Notes: generated by a model not told the origin, from the sequence alone. A stretch of 64,000 nt of DNA from Adiantum capillus-veneris (GCA_014529385.2 CM043970.1:64618996-64682995), one strand, 5' to 3'. Numbered from the stretch's first letter, positions 46,541 through 60,260 are shown. Numbers and translations are program-made.

Positions 46541-48552
46541 TATGGGTTTAAGCTTGAGCCCTCAAACTACCATATACAACTTTGGAACTCCACGTGATCC
46601 CAAGACTTATACAAAGTGTGTTGGAAATATTATGCACAACCATAGATATCTCCTGCTTTGATGCATATTTGGTGTAGCTTGTGTTAGCCATTGCTAACAT
46701 TTCCCCCTTCCTAATTTGGTGCATATCCTCGTGTGCCGGTGAAGCAAGACACGCTGACATGGTAGAAAGCAAGTCCATGGAAGAAATGTTGAGCTGCAAA
46801 ACTTAAGAACAAGTAATGAGCATCAAAGGGCCACCAAGAATGAATAAAACATGAAGCACAATGAACACCATGCAAAGTATTTTTTGCTTCCAAAAGCTGG
46901 GTGAATCATAGTCAGAAACTAGACAACATAAAGCAAAAAAACACCTAAACTATCGTGAAGATTAAACCACGTGAAATTTCAGTTTTATGCATGAAACAAA
47001 CGCAATCAATTAAGACCCTAGTCTAATGCAAGTTCATAAACTTACTAGCCTAAAAAACTATGTGACAAATATTATAAATCATTCAAGTCTATCATGTCTA
47101 TGGGTTAATAAAAAAACTCCTAATCTATTAGTACATTGTGAAAGCTTTTTGAAGCTCATGGAATTTTTGTTTTTTTGTCATTCATAGAAAAAGTAAAACA
47201 TAACACAAGGCTACCACCCCAAGGCAAGTCTAGGTGTGACTCTCGCTCCTTGAACCCTCAAGAAGGTGTCCCAAAAGCCTACTAGCCTACCAGGCGGCGG
47301 CTACTCCCTATCAGCGCAGGGCATCAGTTAAGGCCTTGACCAAGCGACCCAAGGTGATTCTCCTCGCCTGCCAAGTGCCAATAAGGCGCTAGGACTCACA
47401 TAGACACAACATAACATAGATTGTTTTTTTCATGTGTCTAGCAGCATTTTTGCTACTTTTTCTTGACACTTTTTGCTTCATTGATTCTTTTTTTAGCACT
47501 TTTTGTTTCTTCCAATATGAGATGCTTATGGCAATTAGACTAAAGGAATAAAGCCTAATCATAACCCTAGGTCATGCTAAAAATGAATGGAGTATTAAGA
47601 CTATCACTAAGAGTTTAGGACTAATGAAAAATGACCTACATTAATCTAAGGTCAAGGCCAATTACCTATGATTAGCACACATAAAACCTAAATTTTTGAC
47701 GAGTTAATATTCACATAGCAAAGTGTTGAAACTTTAGGATGCCTAGATTTCGAACATGAAACAACCATAACTTAGAAGAAAAAATTACTCAAGCCAAGCA
47801 TAGAGAATGAAGAGATGAAAAAAGAGCAAAATCATGAAAGGATTACACCTATTCATGCTCTTTTGAGCATCCTTGAGCAAAAATCCCCTTTGTGTAGAGA
47901 AGTCTCTTGATCCTTTTTATTTGCAAAAGAAAAGCTAAGTATAAACACAAGCTACAAAATCCTTTTATTGAAAGTAAAAAGGCACACATAAAAAAACATT
48001 AATGAAAACCTAAAGCTAGGGTCTTGCATACCCGAATTTGCCAAAGGGAAAAAACCCAAGGGAAAAAAGTACCTTTGGTTATGCACATGATGCTCTTTGT
48101 AGCAAATTTATGCATACATATCAACAATGAGAGAGATAAAAATGCTTCTATATAAGCACATTTTACAATTTTTACAATCTCTCATGAATGATTCAAAAGT
48201 TTGATTAATTTCTAGCTCAATGAAATATGGAATTAAAAACAAACCAAGAGCTAAAAATAATGCAACTTTTGAATGAAATTGAAGCAGCTCTTGATAGTCA
48301 AATTTTACAATTTAAAGCTTTTCAAAAAGTTGGCTAACTAACAACTAGCTCATGAAATTCTACAATTTTAAAGCATGCTATGAGCTAGAGATGATTGCAA
48401 CTTGATGAAATGAAAATGAATGGCTCTTACTAGTGTTGCTGAAGAGGGGGAGATCGACCGCTTAAAATATTCAACACAAGCTTTCAAGCAATCACCATCA
48501 ACCTATCCACCTCTTCTTCCAATTTCCAAGCACACACACTCACCTAGACTAT

Positions 48553-48585
<33 letters not shown>

Positions 48586-48688
48586 CATAGAATTGACATC
48601 ATAGACATGCTTGTAAGAGAGTGTAAGAGATGTGTAAGAGATGGAGACTAGATTAGAGAGTACACAGCAAATAACCATAGCATAAGAG
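46541..48688. other. Unassigned repeat-unit DNA with CA microsatellite (unit 2)
   Basis: Copy of 11583-13761, with many single-base indels relative to unit 1. CA run at 48553-48580. No supported gene. Confidence 0.5.
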
Positions 48689-49123
48689 AGTAGAGAAGAG
48701 AATCTGCAAGAGAAAGGCCTAAATCTAGTCCCAAACTCCACGGAACCTCTCTTGTGGAGTTGGTATTTAATATATTATTTTGAGTTTAAGGTGCCAAAAA
48801 TTGAGGCCCCTCTTTTTACAATCACTTTACTTTTGCCAACGAGTGAAGATCATTAGTTCTTGCATGACCCATAAGGGGAGTTCCCACCAGAACTATTTAC
48901 AGAGCCATAGTGGCTTATTGCAATGATGTTCTAAGATACTGTGCAAATATAAAATGGCCAAGAGTAATTGCCGTCGCCTCTTCATCAACTCCCCACATTC
49001 CACTCTACAAAATCATCATCAACTCAATTAGTAAAATAAATAGACATCACATAATTAACCATTACGCCAGCTATCCCAATTGCAGCTAACCACTACAACA
49101 GGAGGGTGCCCAGTCTCATAACA
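48689..49123 (-). repeat. E2 3' LTR
   Basis: 435 bp, followed on the plus strand by the polypurine tract. It keeps the T that the E1 3' LTR has lost. Confidence 0.85.
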
Positions 49124-49171
49124 TCCCTCCCACGAGGGATAGCAACTGTCCTCAGTTGCTCAATAAAGAAA

Positions 49172-50130
49172 TCAACTGGACCGTGAGTGATGGAAAGTGT
49201 GGAGAAGGTCGGGAAAGTTGCGAAAAAACTTTTCAGGCATCCATTTGGCATCCTCTCTAGGGTAGCCCTTGAAAGTCAAAAGGTAACGGTTATAAACCAT
49301 TCCAGTGCGTGTAGTGGTGGTCTCATGCTCAACTATTTTATCAGGGATGAGTTGCTCTTCTTGGTCTACAAGTGAGGTGGGTCCTCATAATGTGGTGTGT
49401 AGGTAGGGGTCCTCGGAGATGGGCGTAAAAGACTATGTGAAAGACATTGTGAATGTGCCAATGTGCAGGTAGTTTAAACAAAAAGAAACATCATTAATGA
49501 CAGCTAAAATTTTAAAAGGTCCATAAAAACGAGGAGAAATCTTAACAAAGACATTAGTATCAACTCTTTTGATCCTGCATTTTTCCATGCGAAGTAAAAA
49601 CATGATCACCTTCTTTGAATTGGTGTGCCTTGCGGTGCTTGTTAGCATGCTTGGTGTAAAGTTCTTGTGAGTGTTTAATGGAAGAATGCACACTTGCATA
49701 AATATCATGAAAGTCAGTAGTGAAATCATCAGCGGGGCAGGCACAACATTAGAAAGACGTGAAGCAGGAGTAGAAGAGAGTGACCATATACAATTTCAAA
49801 TGGAGACTTACCCGTGGTAGTGTGAGTGGTGTTGTTTGTATGCAAATTGCAAAATATGTAGGTAATCATCCCATTTCTTAGGTTGAGAAGAAACATAAGC
49901 CTTTAACAAGTCGATAATAGTGTGGTTGGTGACTTCTGTTTGACCGTTAGATTCAGGATGAAATGCAGAAGTGAAGTCAAGTGTAGTGACAAGATTTTCA
50001 AACCACAGTAGTCCAAAAAGCACTACAAAATTTTGAGTCTCGATCAGAAATAATCACTTTAGGCAAACCATGATATGGAAAAATAGTCTTAAGAAACAAA
50101 AGTGCAGCTTGACGTGCTGTGAGTGTTTTC
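49172..50130 (-). pseudogene. E2 integrase core, C-terminus and chromodomain, heavily frameshifted
   Basis: Same region as 14244-15203, but broken by many one-base indels, such as an extra T near 49836, an extra C near 50003 and an extra A near 49598. Integrase core is readable at 50023-49808 (HPESNGQTEV) and the C-terminal fold at 49744-49433. See the finding on clustered indels: some of these breaks may be consensus errors. Confidence 0.8.
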
Positions 50131-52176
50131 TTACGGAACAAAGTATGCTTTTTTAGAGAAATGATCAATAATAGTCCATATCATGTCATGTTTGTGCGTA
50201 GTGAGTGGGAAACCAGTAACAAAATCCATTGAAATATGTTCCCAAGGTCTTTCAGGAATGGGGAGAGGGTGTAAAAGTCCCAATTTCTTACCTGTAGTAG
50301 CTGCTTTGATTTTTTGACAAATCAAACAAGTTGAAACATACTGTTTAACATCCATTCTCATAGTAGGCCAATAGAAATCACGACATAAATTTTGAAAAGT
50401 TGCAGCAAATCCTCTATGTCCAGCATAAGGGGGTTTGTGCAATTCTTCAATAATTAATGTACGGAAAGGTTTAGTCACACACAATTTTTGTTTGAAATAA
50501 AGGAAGTTTTCTTGAATAGTGTATTCGAGAAATGTGTGTACAAAATTATCAAGCATGTGCGACCATGTCATTTTGAAATCATCATCATGTGCATAAGTGT
50601 CAGGCATAGTGTCAAATGAAGTTCCCGTAATGGTTGATAGATGATTAAGTGAGGGTCTTCTACTCAATGCATCAGCTACAACGTTTTCTTTACCAGGTTG
50701 GTATTGAATGTTGGGCTGAAAACTTTGAATAAAAGTGGCCCACTTAATATTTCTATCATCTATTAAGGGCTGAGAAAGTAAATATTTGATACTTTGTTGA
50801 TCATTTTTAATGATCAAGTCAGTACCCATTACATAGTGTTTCCAAATTTTCAATGCATGTACCACAGCAGTCAACTCTTTATCATAAGTACTGAACTTTG
50901 TTTCAGAGGGTTTGAATTTACGACTTTCGAAAGCAATTGGATGTTTATCTTGCATGAGGACTGCACCGATACCTTTTCCACTAGCATCAGTGACTACCAC
51001 AAAGAATGGTCTTTCAAAATCAGGCAATTGCAATACAGGTGCATTAGTCAAAGCATGCTTAAGTGCATTAAATGAGCTTTCTTGCAAATCAGTCCATTCA
51101 TAAGGCATGTTTTTCTTCAACAAGAGAGTCAAATAATTAGCTTTGTAAGCAAAATTACGAACAAATTTCCTGTAATAGCTACAAAGACCAATAAAAGATC
51201 GTAGCTCATGCAAGTTTTTGGGTCTAGGCCATGATTGAATGGCTTCAATTTTCTTTGGATCGACATGTATTCCCTTACCCGATACAATGTGTCCCAAATA
51301 TTCAATTTCAGATTGGAAAAATGAACTCTTTTCAGGATTCAAATACAAGTGATTTTGTGCAAGGAGATCAAATACACGTGTTAAGTGTTGTTTATGCTCT
51401 TCTTCAGATTTACTGAATACCAAAATATCATCAAAAAATAGAATCACAAAATCTTGATGGTCAATGAAAATTTGATTCATCATGCATGTGAATGTAGCTG
51501 GTGCATTTGTCAAACCAAATGGCATGACAAGAAATTCATAGTGTCCAGTTTGTGTTCTGAAAGCAGTTTTGTAGACATCATGTTCAAACATTTTGACTTG
51601 GTGATACCCTGATTTAAGGTCAATTTTGCTAAATATTTTTGCCCCTTTCAGTTTGTCTAGTAGATCATCCACTCTAGGAATAGGAAACCTATTCTTAATG
51701 GTGATCTTGTTTAAAGCCATGTACTCGATACACATACGAAAGGTTCCATTTTTCTTCTTGACAAGAAGTATTGGAGCTCCGTATGGTGAACTACTAGGTC
51801 GGATTAGGCCTCGGTCAAGTAAATCAGTGATTTGAGTTTGTATTTCCCTGTGTGTGGTAGGATTTACACGATAAGGTGCTCTACAAGGAGGTTCACTACC
51901 CGGTATGATGTCAATTTTGTGGTCTTCTGGGCGTGATGGTGGAATTCCAGGTGGCAGATCATGCATGAAACAATCTTTAAATTGAGAGAGGAATTCATCA
52001 TGGGTGGAGTTATGTGAAGTTTCTGTTTCAGCAGAAATTTGATTTCCCAAGACTAGATATGTTTTCCCCTGTTTTCGAATTGCTCCTTTGGCTTCAGTGT
52101 GAGAGAGGAGTGGAAATTTTTGATGTGCCAGTGTTGCTTGGATGGAGAAATTTTTATTATTATGAGTGAGAGACAT
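50131..52176 (-). pseudogene. E2 pol: RT, RNase H and integrase N-terminus
   Basis: 681-residue frame equal to the E1 pol apart from its first residues and four substitutions (for example Arg for Cys in TFRMCIEY and Ala for Val in LTAVVHAL). FFDD and the RNase H residues are intact. The frame starts MSLTHNNKNFS; a two-base difference from E1 lies just at the gag-pol frame change. Confidence 0.9.
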
Positions 52177-53664
52177 TGTATGTGCATGTTTTATAATTAA
52201 TCAACGGATCAAATTCATGACGAAATGGCATTCTCAAAATCATGTCAAGACCATGCAATGATGCTACCAAAAATGTACGTGCTTGTGTGAATTCACCAAT
52301 GCAAACTTCAACAGTGACTTGAGTTTTACAATTAAAACGTTGATTATTAAAAACAGTTTTGACCTTGTGAGGTGATGAGATTTCAGAGAGTGATATTTGT
52401 TGTGCCAATCGTGTGGAAATGAAATCATGGCTACTACCATCATCTAATAGAATGGTGACATTTTCACCCTTAACAGTGTCTTGCACTTTAAAAAAAGTGT
52501 GAGGAGATATAGGAGTATCTGAGGATGGGTTGTCGTCATTATCATAATCAGGATCATATCCCTCACCGTAGTTAACTTCCACTTCATTCATGAGGTTAAG
52601 AGTAGCTCTGTTGGGGCGGTTGTTGTTGAAGGGTTTCTGATTTGAATTCCTGTTGACTCCATTTGAATGGCCATTGGATTGACCATTGCCCTTAGCATGA
52701 CCATTTGGACACTTATCTGCATAGTGACCATACTGAAAGCATTTAAAACACTTCACCTTTTTGTTACCATTAGAATTTGGAGGAGAACGCTGGTTGAAAG
52801 GATGTTGGTTGCCTCGTTGCTGAGTGTTGTTGTTGTTGTTTCTCATATGAGGTTGAGCAGTTGTAGGAGGATTGTCAAATCTTCGTCTTTTGAAAAAAGT
52901 ACGGCTTTGGTGTTTTCTTCTGTCAAAGTTAGAAGAGAAAGGAGGTCTCTTGTTGCGGTTAGTGTTAGCAGGTTGATCAGTGTGAGAGGAATGTCCACCT
53001 TTCTTCTTTTCTGCGTTGAGAGCCAAATTAATGGCCTTTGACAGAGAATCTGGTTCGAACATATCTACCTCAGCAATAATTTGTAGTGCCAAGCCTGATA
53101 TGTACTTCCGCTTCAATTTCCTGCGACTAACATGTTCAATAGCTTGCAATTGAATTAGACAATTCCAAAAATGGTCAGTGTAACCCTGTACGTCTTCATT
53201 TCTACCCTGTCGAATTAAATCCCATTGACGTCGTGCTTTAGCTTTGTACTGTGTGGGCAAAAATTGAGGTAAGAACACTTTTTTAAATGCATTCCAGGTG
53301 CGTGGTCTTCTTCCATGTTGTTTGGTGGCATTCCACCACAATGCAGCGCTGCTAGTGAGATGATTGGATGCACACTTTACCATTTCACGCTCGGGAAAGT
53401 CTTCATCATGAAAATAGTCATCTAGTTGACGTTATAACCCATGCTAGAACCGTGCTAGCATCTTTAGTGCCATCAAAATCTTCAAAAGTGAAGGCTTTTC
53501 TACTAATTTTGTTTTTCTTGGGTGTCGGTGCAGATTCGGTGTATGCAGAATGCAATAATTTATCTTCAAGTTCTTGCCTTCGCATGCGTTCATATGTGAG
53601 TGACTGCTGCAAATTTTGAAGTTGCTCTGCAATCGTGGGTGCCTGAGGATTGCGTGTTTTTTTT
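52160..53664 (-). pseudogene. E2 gag and protease
   Basis: Main frame 53383-52160 with zinc knuckle CFKCFQYGHYADKC and protease LLDDGSSHDF, ending TYNVSHS where pol begins in another frame. The N-terminal gag piece to about 53664 is frameshifted near 53419, as in E1. Confidence 0.85.
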
Positions 53665-55142
53665 TAATTAAATACTTAAATGGTAATGCTTAAAAGGCTA
53701 TTTGGTGATATTTACAGATGCAATATGCGGAATAAAATAAAATAAATAACAAAAATGTAATGTACTTAGCTGAGAAATAGCGGTGGTGTCCAGTCCGGAA
53801 TGGCGATGCGCTAGGAAATTGCCAGAGAAGTAGACGGTCCGACGGTGCGTTACCGAGCCGGTTGAATTTTGTAGCGTGCGGTCTCCTTATCCAAAAAAAA
53901 TAGTGGTAATTTTTAACTTTCACCCCAAAGGTTGTCGAAGATGTTCGGCGAAGAATGAACGGCCAATATTCCCCTTTGAACAGCGAAATAGAAAGCTTGT
54001 GCGGCCAAAGGAGTCAATCGAATTGGAATTGGAGACCGACCAAACGATTATAGAAGGGTACCCGAGTCCTTTATAAAAGGGGCCAACTTAATACTTAAGT
54101 TGAATGTCCACAATGGAATTGGAAAGCCTTTAGAGGTTTGGGTTAAATGGATTTGAAGGTTTACTTTAAAATAGGACCGTATGCTGCAGTGGGGAAGCCA
54201 ATTGAATCGGGTAGTGCCGGGGGTGGCCAAAGTGAAAGGTAGACTACAGTGGGCGGCCGAGTAGGAACAATGGACGGCCAAGGTTTGAATTGTAGAGGGT
54301 TTGTAGCTCTCTTTTTTTTTGTAGTGGGCGGCCAAAACTTTAAACCTCAACTTTTGGTTTAAAAGAGGTGTGTAAAGGCTTTTAATAGCCTGCATGGCGT
54401 GTTGGAAAGCTACGGGCAGCACGCAAGTATAGAGGGAGGTTCAGGGTGCCGTGCAGGGTAAGCTTTGGACCGCGAGGGAGTGACGATTTTTACCCAGCAG
54501 GCCTAGGCGTCAGTATTGGCGGCAGCTGCGAGCCTTTGCGTGCAGGTCGACAACATGGGTCGGCGGTCCTTCCCACGGCCGGAGTTAGTAGATTTAAAAT
54601 CGCTGCTAGGCAGCCCTTCCCACAGTAGGAGTGAGCCAGATGGACAAAAATTGTGGATATACTGTGATTGAATCGAGGAAGTACAAGGCAAGAGGGAATA
54701 CTGAACTTGAGGCTTTCAAGCAAGAGAATTATGGCAGTTCTCCGATGGTTTAGATGGCTCTTTCCTTCCTTCTATCTTATAGTTTTCGTGACAAGCTTGA
54801 ATTTCCTCCTCTCTTCTTTGATCCTTCTTTCCTTCCTCTTTAATTAAGCTTTCCGATGTCGTTCATCATGACAAAACAATTGCTCGCTCGAAGTCAAAAA
54901 CCTTCCGACTGTCCAAGCTTTTATGCTTTCTTCTTGCTTTCACAATCCGCAATAATTATACATTAGAATTGAGGGTGAACACTCGACATACCATATTTTG
55001 GGTCGTTATGAAGCCGAATTGGAAATCAGTCGTCGCTGAATAGCCACCAATTAACAGTCGAGTTTTTCTTCTGCAAATTCGATCAATTATCCTTCGAATT
55101 TCCACAAGTCCTTGAATCCTTGAATTGCAAGGTCGATGAATT
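53665..55142 (-). other. E2 untranslated leader
   Basis: Copy of 18736-20213 with two or three substitutions; no domain recognised. Confidence 0.5.
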
Positions 55143-55155
55143 GCAATTGGGATTT

Positions 55156-55590
55156 TGTAGAGAAGAGAATCTGCAAGAGAAAGGCCTAAATCTAGTCCCA
55201 AACTCCACGGAACCTCTCTTGTGGAGTTGGTATTTAATATATTATTTTGAGTTTAAGGTGCCAAAAATTGAGGCCCCTCTTTTTACAACCACTTTACTTT
55301 TGCCAATGAGTGAAGCTCATTAGTTCTTGCATGACCCATAAGGGGAGTTCCCACTACAACTATTTACAGAGCCATAGTGGCTTATTGCAATGATGTTCTA
55401 AGATACTGTGCAAATATGAAATGGCCAAGAGTAATTGTTGTCGCCTCTTCATCAACTCCTCGCATTCCACTCTACAAAATCATCATCAACTCAATTAGTA
55501 AAATAAATAGACAGCACATAATTAACCATTACGCCAGATATCCCAATTGCAGCTAACCACTACAACAGGAGGGTGCCCATTCTCGTAACA
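55156..55590 (-). repeat. E2 5' LTR
   Basis: Same boundaries as the E1 5' LTR; essentially identical sequence. Confidence 0.85.
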
Positions 55591-55971
55591 ACTAGCCAAA
55601 TTTTGTACTTGAAAGCTCTCCAAAAAAGTTGGGTACACATTAGCTCAAATGAAAAAACATAAATTCTGACCAAGCTATGAGCAGCATGTATACAACTTTA
55701 ATCCAAATAATTGGAATGCACTACAAGAGGTTGTGTGCTCTTGTGACGCTGTTAGCGACGGAAATACACTGGGTTTTTATAACCCCCGGCGTCGTTAAAA
55801 CCGTCGCTACGAGCATCGCTATGAGAGCGTCGCTATGAGCGTCGCTATAGGCGTCGCTATATGCGTCGCTATATAGCGACGTTTACACAGAAGACTATAG
55901 CGACGCTCATAGCGACGCTACAGAGCCATAAATAGCGACGCTTATAGCGACGCCCGAGAGAATTTTTTTTT

Positions 55972-56000
55972 GGTGGCAGGGCATTGAATGCCCTGCCACC
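55972..56000. repeat. 14-bp inverted repeat (unit 2)
   Basis: Same hairpin as 21091-21119, unchanged. Confidence 0.8.
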
Positions 56001-56522
56001 CATCAACCATATTGTACTTGATTCACTTTTTAAAAAAAGTGCAAGGGTAGATAATAGACCCAAAATAGTCACCCACAAGACGCATTGTTTGCAAAATTGA
56101 CAATTGTACACATCATAGGCAAAATGAATTGATTGGCAAATGTAATAATGACAATTGTACAACATCATAGGCATAAAGAATTGATTGGCAAAAGGAACTG
56201 CGGTGACAAATGTAATAATATACATGGTTCAAAAAGACGTATAAAATCCGTCTCATGATACATAAGCTATGAGAAACCCTAAACTAATGCTATCTAGCTA
56301 CGGCTAAACTAACGTCATCTAGTCAGACGTCTCATCGCGTCCAAGCGGCGTATCTGTCGGATTCTGCAAAAAAAGACAATAAGACAGCTTTCAGTAAGTA
56401 TAAACATATAACGACATTTTATACAACAATACAAAAAATAAAAAAGAGTAAACCCTAATACTAACCATGCCGCCGCGAGAACTGAGAATGTCCATCAGGG
56501 CGTTTAAGCCCTTCCTGCCTGC

Positions 56523-57581
56523 TTACTCACGCTCGTACGGTGTGGGATCACGTCCTGTCATCGACCACTGTCAAAACATACAAAGATTTCATTATGTTAG
56601 AACTAAAAAACTCATAAACCCTAAACTATCGAACATAAAGAGCAATGTGAAAACACTTACAAAATCGGCCTCTACTCGCGCTCTGGCTACATCCTTTTGT
56701 TGCTTCCACTTGTTGGGATTCTCGCGCGCTGCTTTCTTCGCATTCTTCCAATCTTCTTTGGCCAGCCAATCTGGCCTGTTCCACCCATTCTTGATTGCTT
56801 TTTGCACTTCGGAACGCTTGTGTTTGCAGTATTCGCGCATTCGAATCTTCATCAAGTCTTCATTGAAGCACTGATCCCGTGTTGGAACGGGAAACTCATC
56901 ATGAAGTATGCTGATGACTCTGTTTTTTAAATCACTTGGTACTTCACTCCATTTGTTTAGTATGTAGTGTCTAAACAGCTGAGAGCAAAGACCACGCATG
57001 CGCGAGATCACCTTCTTGCCGTCATCATCCATGATGATGCCGCCGCTGATGTCGACGGAGTAAGGCAAGCCCTCTGGCCGGTGACGCGTGAACCTGGGTG
57101 TCCCGGCAGGGGTCTCTAGCGGCGTGTCGATGGGGGTACGGACGTCAGATGTCTCCACCGACGTCTGGGCCCCAAAGCGAGGAGTGTCGAGTGGGGTGGT
57201 TCCTGGCGGAGTAGGTAGAGGTGTGTAGCTTCTAGGAACAGTCAGTCGTGCAAAACCTGGCGTAGATGGCGATGCTGTGGCTGGTGTGGGGGCGGGCAAA
57301 GAAAGGGAGGGTAAAGAGCCTCATCGAACACGAGGCGGTGTGGAGGCATCGGTGGCGGAATCCCCACAACAACCGCCACTGCCACCACTAGAGCGCCGGT
57401 GTCTAGACGAGTGTGAAGCTCGTCTCGTCGACGCCGAAGCTTCGGAGCGCGCCGAATGCTCCGAAAGAGAGGGAGATGCGGATGGAGTAGGAACGCGCGA
57501 TGATGCGCCAGAGCGATGGCGCTCCACGTACCACTGTCTCTGCTGCGGTGACAAATAAGAAAGAAACTCCTCATCATCCAT
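56523..57581 (-). pseudogene. TNP1-like CACTA accessory gene (unit 2)
   Basis: Exons 57581-56661 and 56567-56523 by analogy with unit 1. The TGA at 57321-57323 is shared. It lacks 48 bases (16 codons) before the donor; the lost segment is flanked by CCTC direct repeats. Substitutions are more frequent here than in element E (for example Ser for Pro and Arg for Gly). Confidence 0.75.
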
Positions 57582-57853
57582 ACCTGCATTAAACACACGA
57601 ATATTTAAACTTAATATTGAATGAATAGAGTAGACAATGACGCAAAGACCATTAAATACAATGACGTAATGACGCATATAAATACAATGACGCAATGAAT
57701 TGAGTGATAGAAGAGGCAAGTCGAAAACTCAGAATTTTCAATCAAAAGATGTGAGCGCGAGTAGAAAAGAGCGTTATACACCATGGAAGGTACTTAGAGA
57801 GCCAGAGCTTTTACAACACGGAGAAAAATTGTTCAAATACAATATTTGTGGCT

Positions 57854-59349
57854 TTAAGAGATCTCTCTCTCATCCTCGCATAACTCAGCATAACTTCCTA
57901 TATCTATATAGAGCTCTCCGTTTAAACACATATCCTCTATTTCATTTTGTAGCTCCTCTGCATGCACCCCATATAGAGTAGTAGCATCTTGATGCTCGTC
58001 TGGCACCACCGCAGCGGCTTCTGATTGAGCATCTTCTCTGATCTCCTCCATTGATGTCGTTGTGATTGGCACATGGTAGCCTTCATACGTCCTTGCACTA
58101 TGAGGGGCTACCTCTATGACGTACCACCAGTTTGATGTAGACTTTGTAGGATGAAATATTACCTGCCAGAGCCACATAACTTACATAAGAGCTTTCAAGC
58201 ACATAACTTGTAAAAAGGGGATGTTAACTATTTACATACTTACTTGTTCACAATGCTCGAGTAGTACGAAAGTGTCTCTTAGGTCAGTCCATTTCTTAGT
58301 AGAATCCACCTCAAGAAAACCAGACTCTCCTCTACGCACAGTAGCGTTGCGACCCTCCATGATTATCTTGAACCATTGCACGTCGAACAAGCCGACAAAA
58401 AATCCTCTGTAATCGATCCTCAAAATCTCTTGCAGCGTGCCGAAGTAAGTGAGTTCCGCCACCACAAGATCTGCATCAGAGGAACGTCGTCGACTAGACT
58501 GTTCAAATTTTGCCATGATTCCACAATCTTGAGTAAAACGCTTTTTGTCGATTCGTTCCACCCTAAAATGTCGACCTTTACACCATGCTGCTGTGTATGA
58601 CTTATACTACAACGAACAAAGATTATGAGTGGCCGTTCAAACGTTTATAAATAAAGTCACTTGCTAGTCGTACATTGCAAACTTACCTTGGTCGCGCAAC
58701 CCCGAGAGTACTCCCACTCTTCTTCAGTCACTTCATCACTGCATTGTTGTGCGCTTTTCAATTGGTTGTGCAACCATCTTAGGCTCATGAAGGTTGGTAG
58801 GCTCTCCAGAACCGCTGGATAGTGCATCGGTGGTCGTCTTCCCCGTCTCCACTCGATTCGTGCCCTTTGTCGCTCTTGCTTTGCATCCTCATATTGTGAA
58901 ATCCACTTTTGCATCACTGGATTGTGAAGCATGCAAAATCGGTTGATTTTAGCCTCTAGATCTTCCGTCATCTTCTTCTCAACACCGAGATTGCACATGA
59001 CAATCCCAGATATGCGCTCATCATCTATGGTTTGCCATAGTGTGTCCCGGGATTTATCAAATCCGTCTAGCCACTCTCCAATGTACACTAGGGACTCTGA
59101 TACCAACCAACCTTCTGCCATGCTACCCTCCGGACGTGCCTTTTGACGCACATATCCCTTAAGCGTTTTCATGAAACGCTCTAAGAAGAACATCCATCTG
59201 GAATGAACTGTGCCAGCTATTTCCACCTCATCAACTATGTGAACAAGGTTGTACATCTTCTTTGGGGGAAAAGTACATCCTTTGACCACTCTTACACCTC
59301 TTTGCACACATGACATGCATCTATTTGTCAAAATTTTAATCACCTCCAT
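57854..59349 (-). pseudogene. TNP2-like CACTA transposase, C-terminal part (unit 2)
   Basis: Exons 59349-58687, 58606-58244 and 58162-57854. Exon 2 is open here (VDSTKKWTDL) where unit 1 has a TAG, so this copy could still be translated from DUF4218 to the end, but the catalytic domain is missing upstream. Confidence 0.8.
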
Positions 59350-59437
59350 AATATCATGGCAAATAAAGAGGCTCTCCTTGACCCCATGTTCTTCCTAATG
59401 GATGAATTACAAACTATAGATCCATTGTTTGGGGGGC

Positions 59438-59462
59438 GGGGGGGGGGGGGGGGGGGGGGGGG

Positions 59463-59510
<48 letters not shown>
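59438..59510. repeat. G28 plus GA microsatellite
   Basis: 28 consecutive G followed by a GA run; in unit 1 the G run is 11. Long G runs are prone to both true expansion and sequencing error. Confidence 0.9.
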
Positions 59511-59513
<3 letters not shown>

Positions 59514-59638
59514 ATGTTGCAATGTGTAGGTTCAAGTCGCTTCACCGTTATATTAGACTGGTAAATTTTATATGGGTTTGTAGGGTTGTCGCATTGAAGA
59601 GGGTGGACCATGGATCTCTATTTGTCCATGATAGTGCT

Positions 59639-59682
<44 letters not shown>

Positions 59683-60260
59683 GGTGAAATTTTGAATGCG
59701 TTCAAGGAGTTAGATGACCTTCCCATACACGTTCAAAAATTTCCTTTATTTGGTCCTCTACCTCAAACTTGGGGGCACATACGTGTGCTAGTGGCACTAT
59801 CAGTTGATGATACTATTTGTATTTGTCTCCAAGTTGGAGGGTGCTTCAACCACCCTCCAACCTCAAGATGCTCCACTTGATCGAGGTGAGCAAGTAAAGA
59901 GCCTCCATAGTGATGTGCTAGGCGTAAGCCATTTGTCAATAGCTATGGATACTGTTATCCTATGTATGTGGCCATAGTGCTACTTTTGAAGGGTGTTGGA
60001 AATTGGGTTACAAGGAACACACACAACTTGGAGAAGATCAAGAAGCTCAAGGCACACAATAGAGAGTATATTTCTGAGTGCACAAATAAAAGATATGTTA
60101 GCCCTAGAATGATGCGCATATGTATAATGCACGAGGAGGAAAACCTCTTAGTGAGGGAAAAATACCCCTGGTAGTCTTAAGTGTGCTCACACACATCACT
60201 ACCTTATATGTATGGTAAAAAATCTCCCCTTGGAGTGATGCGGTGAATGAGAGATGGCAC
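59511..60260. other. Unassigned DNA with GT/GA repeat (unit 2)
   Basis: Copy of 24679-25436 with a shorter GT run near 59640-59663. No supported gene. Confidence 0.5.

Larger units (their letters stand above)
48689..55590 (-). mobile_element. Element E2: chromodomain Ty3/gypsy retrotransposon (unit 2)
   Basis: Copy of E1 with LTRs at 48689-49123 and 55156-55590 (435 bp each). The primer-region 11-mer is at 55143-55153 and its complement at 55540-55550. The same dead-end frameshifts as E1 are present, plus extra ones in the integrase end. Confidence 0.9.
55719..59437 (-). mobile_element. CACTA element, one end plus accessory genes (unit 2)
   Basis: Copy of 20790-24604. Starts CACTACAAGAGG; the subterminal region is 48 bases shorter. 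It carries the TNP1-like and TNP2-like remnants and again lacks the second terminus. Confidence 0.85.
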
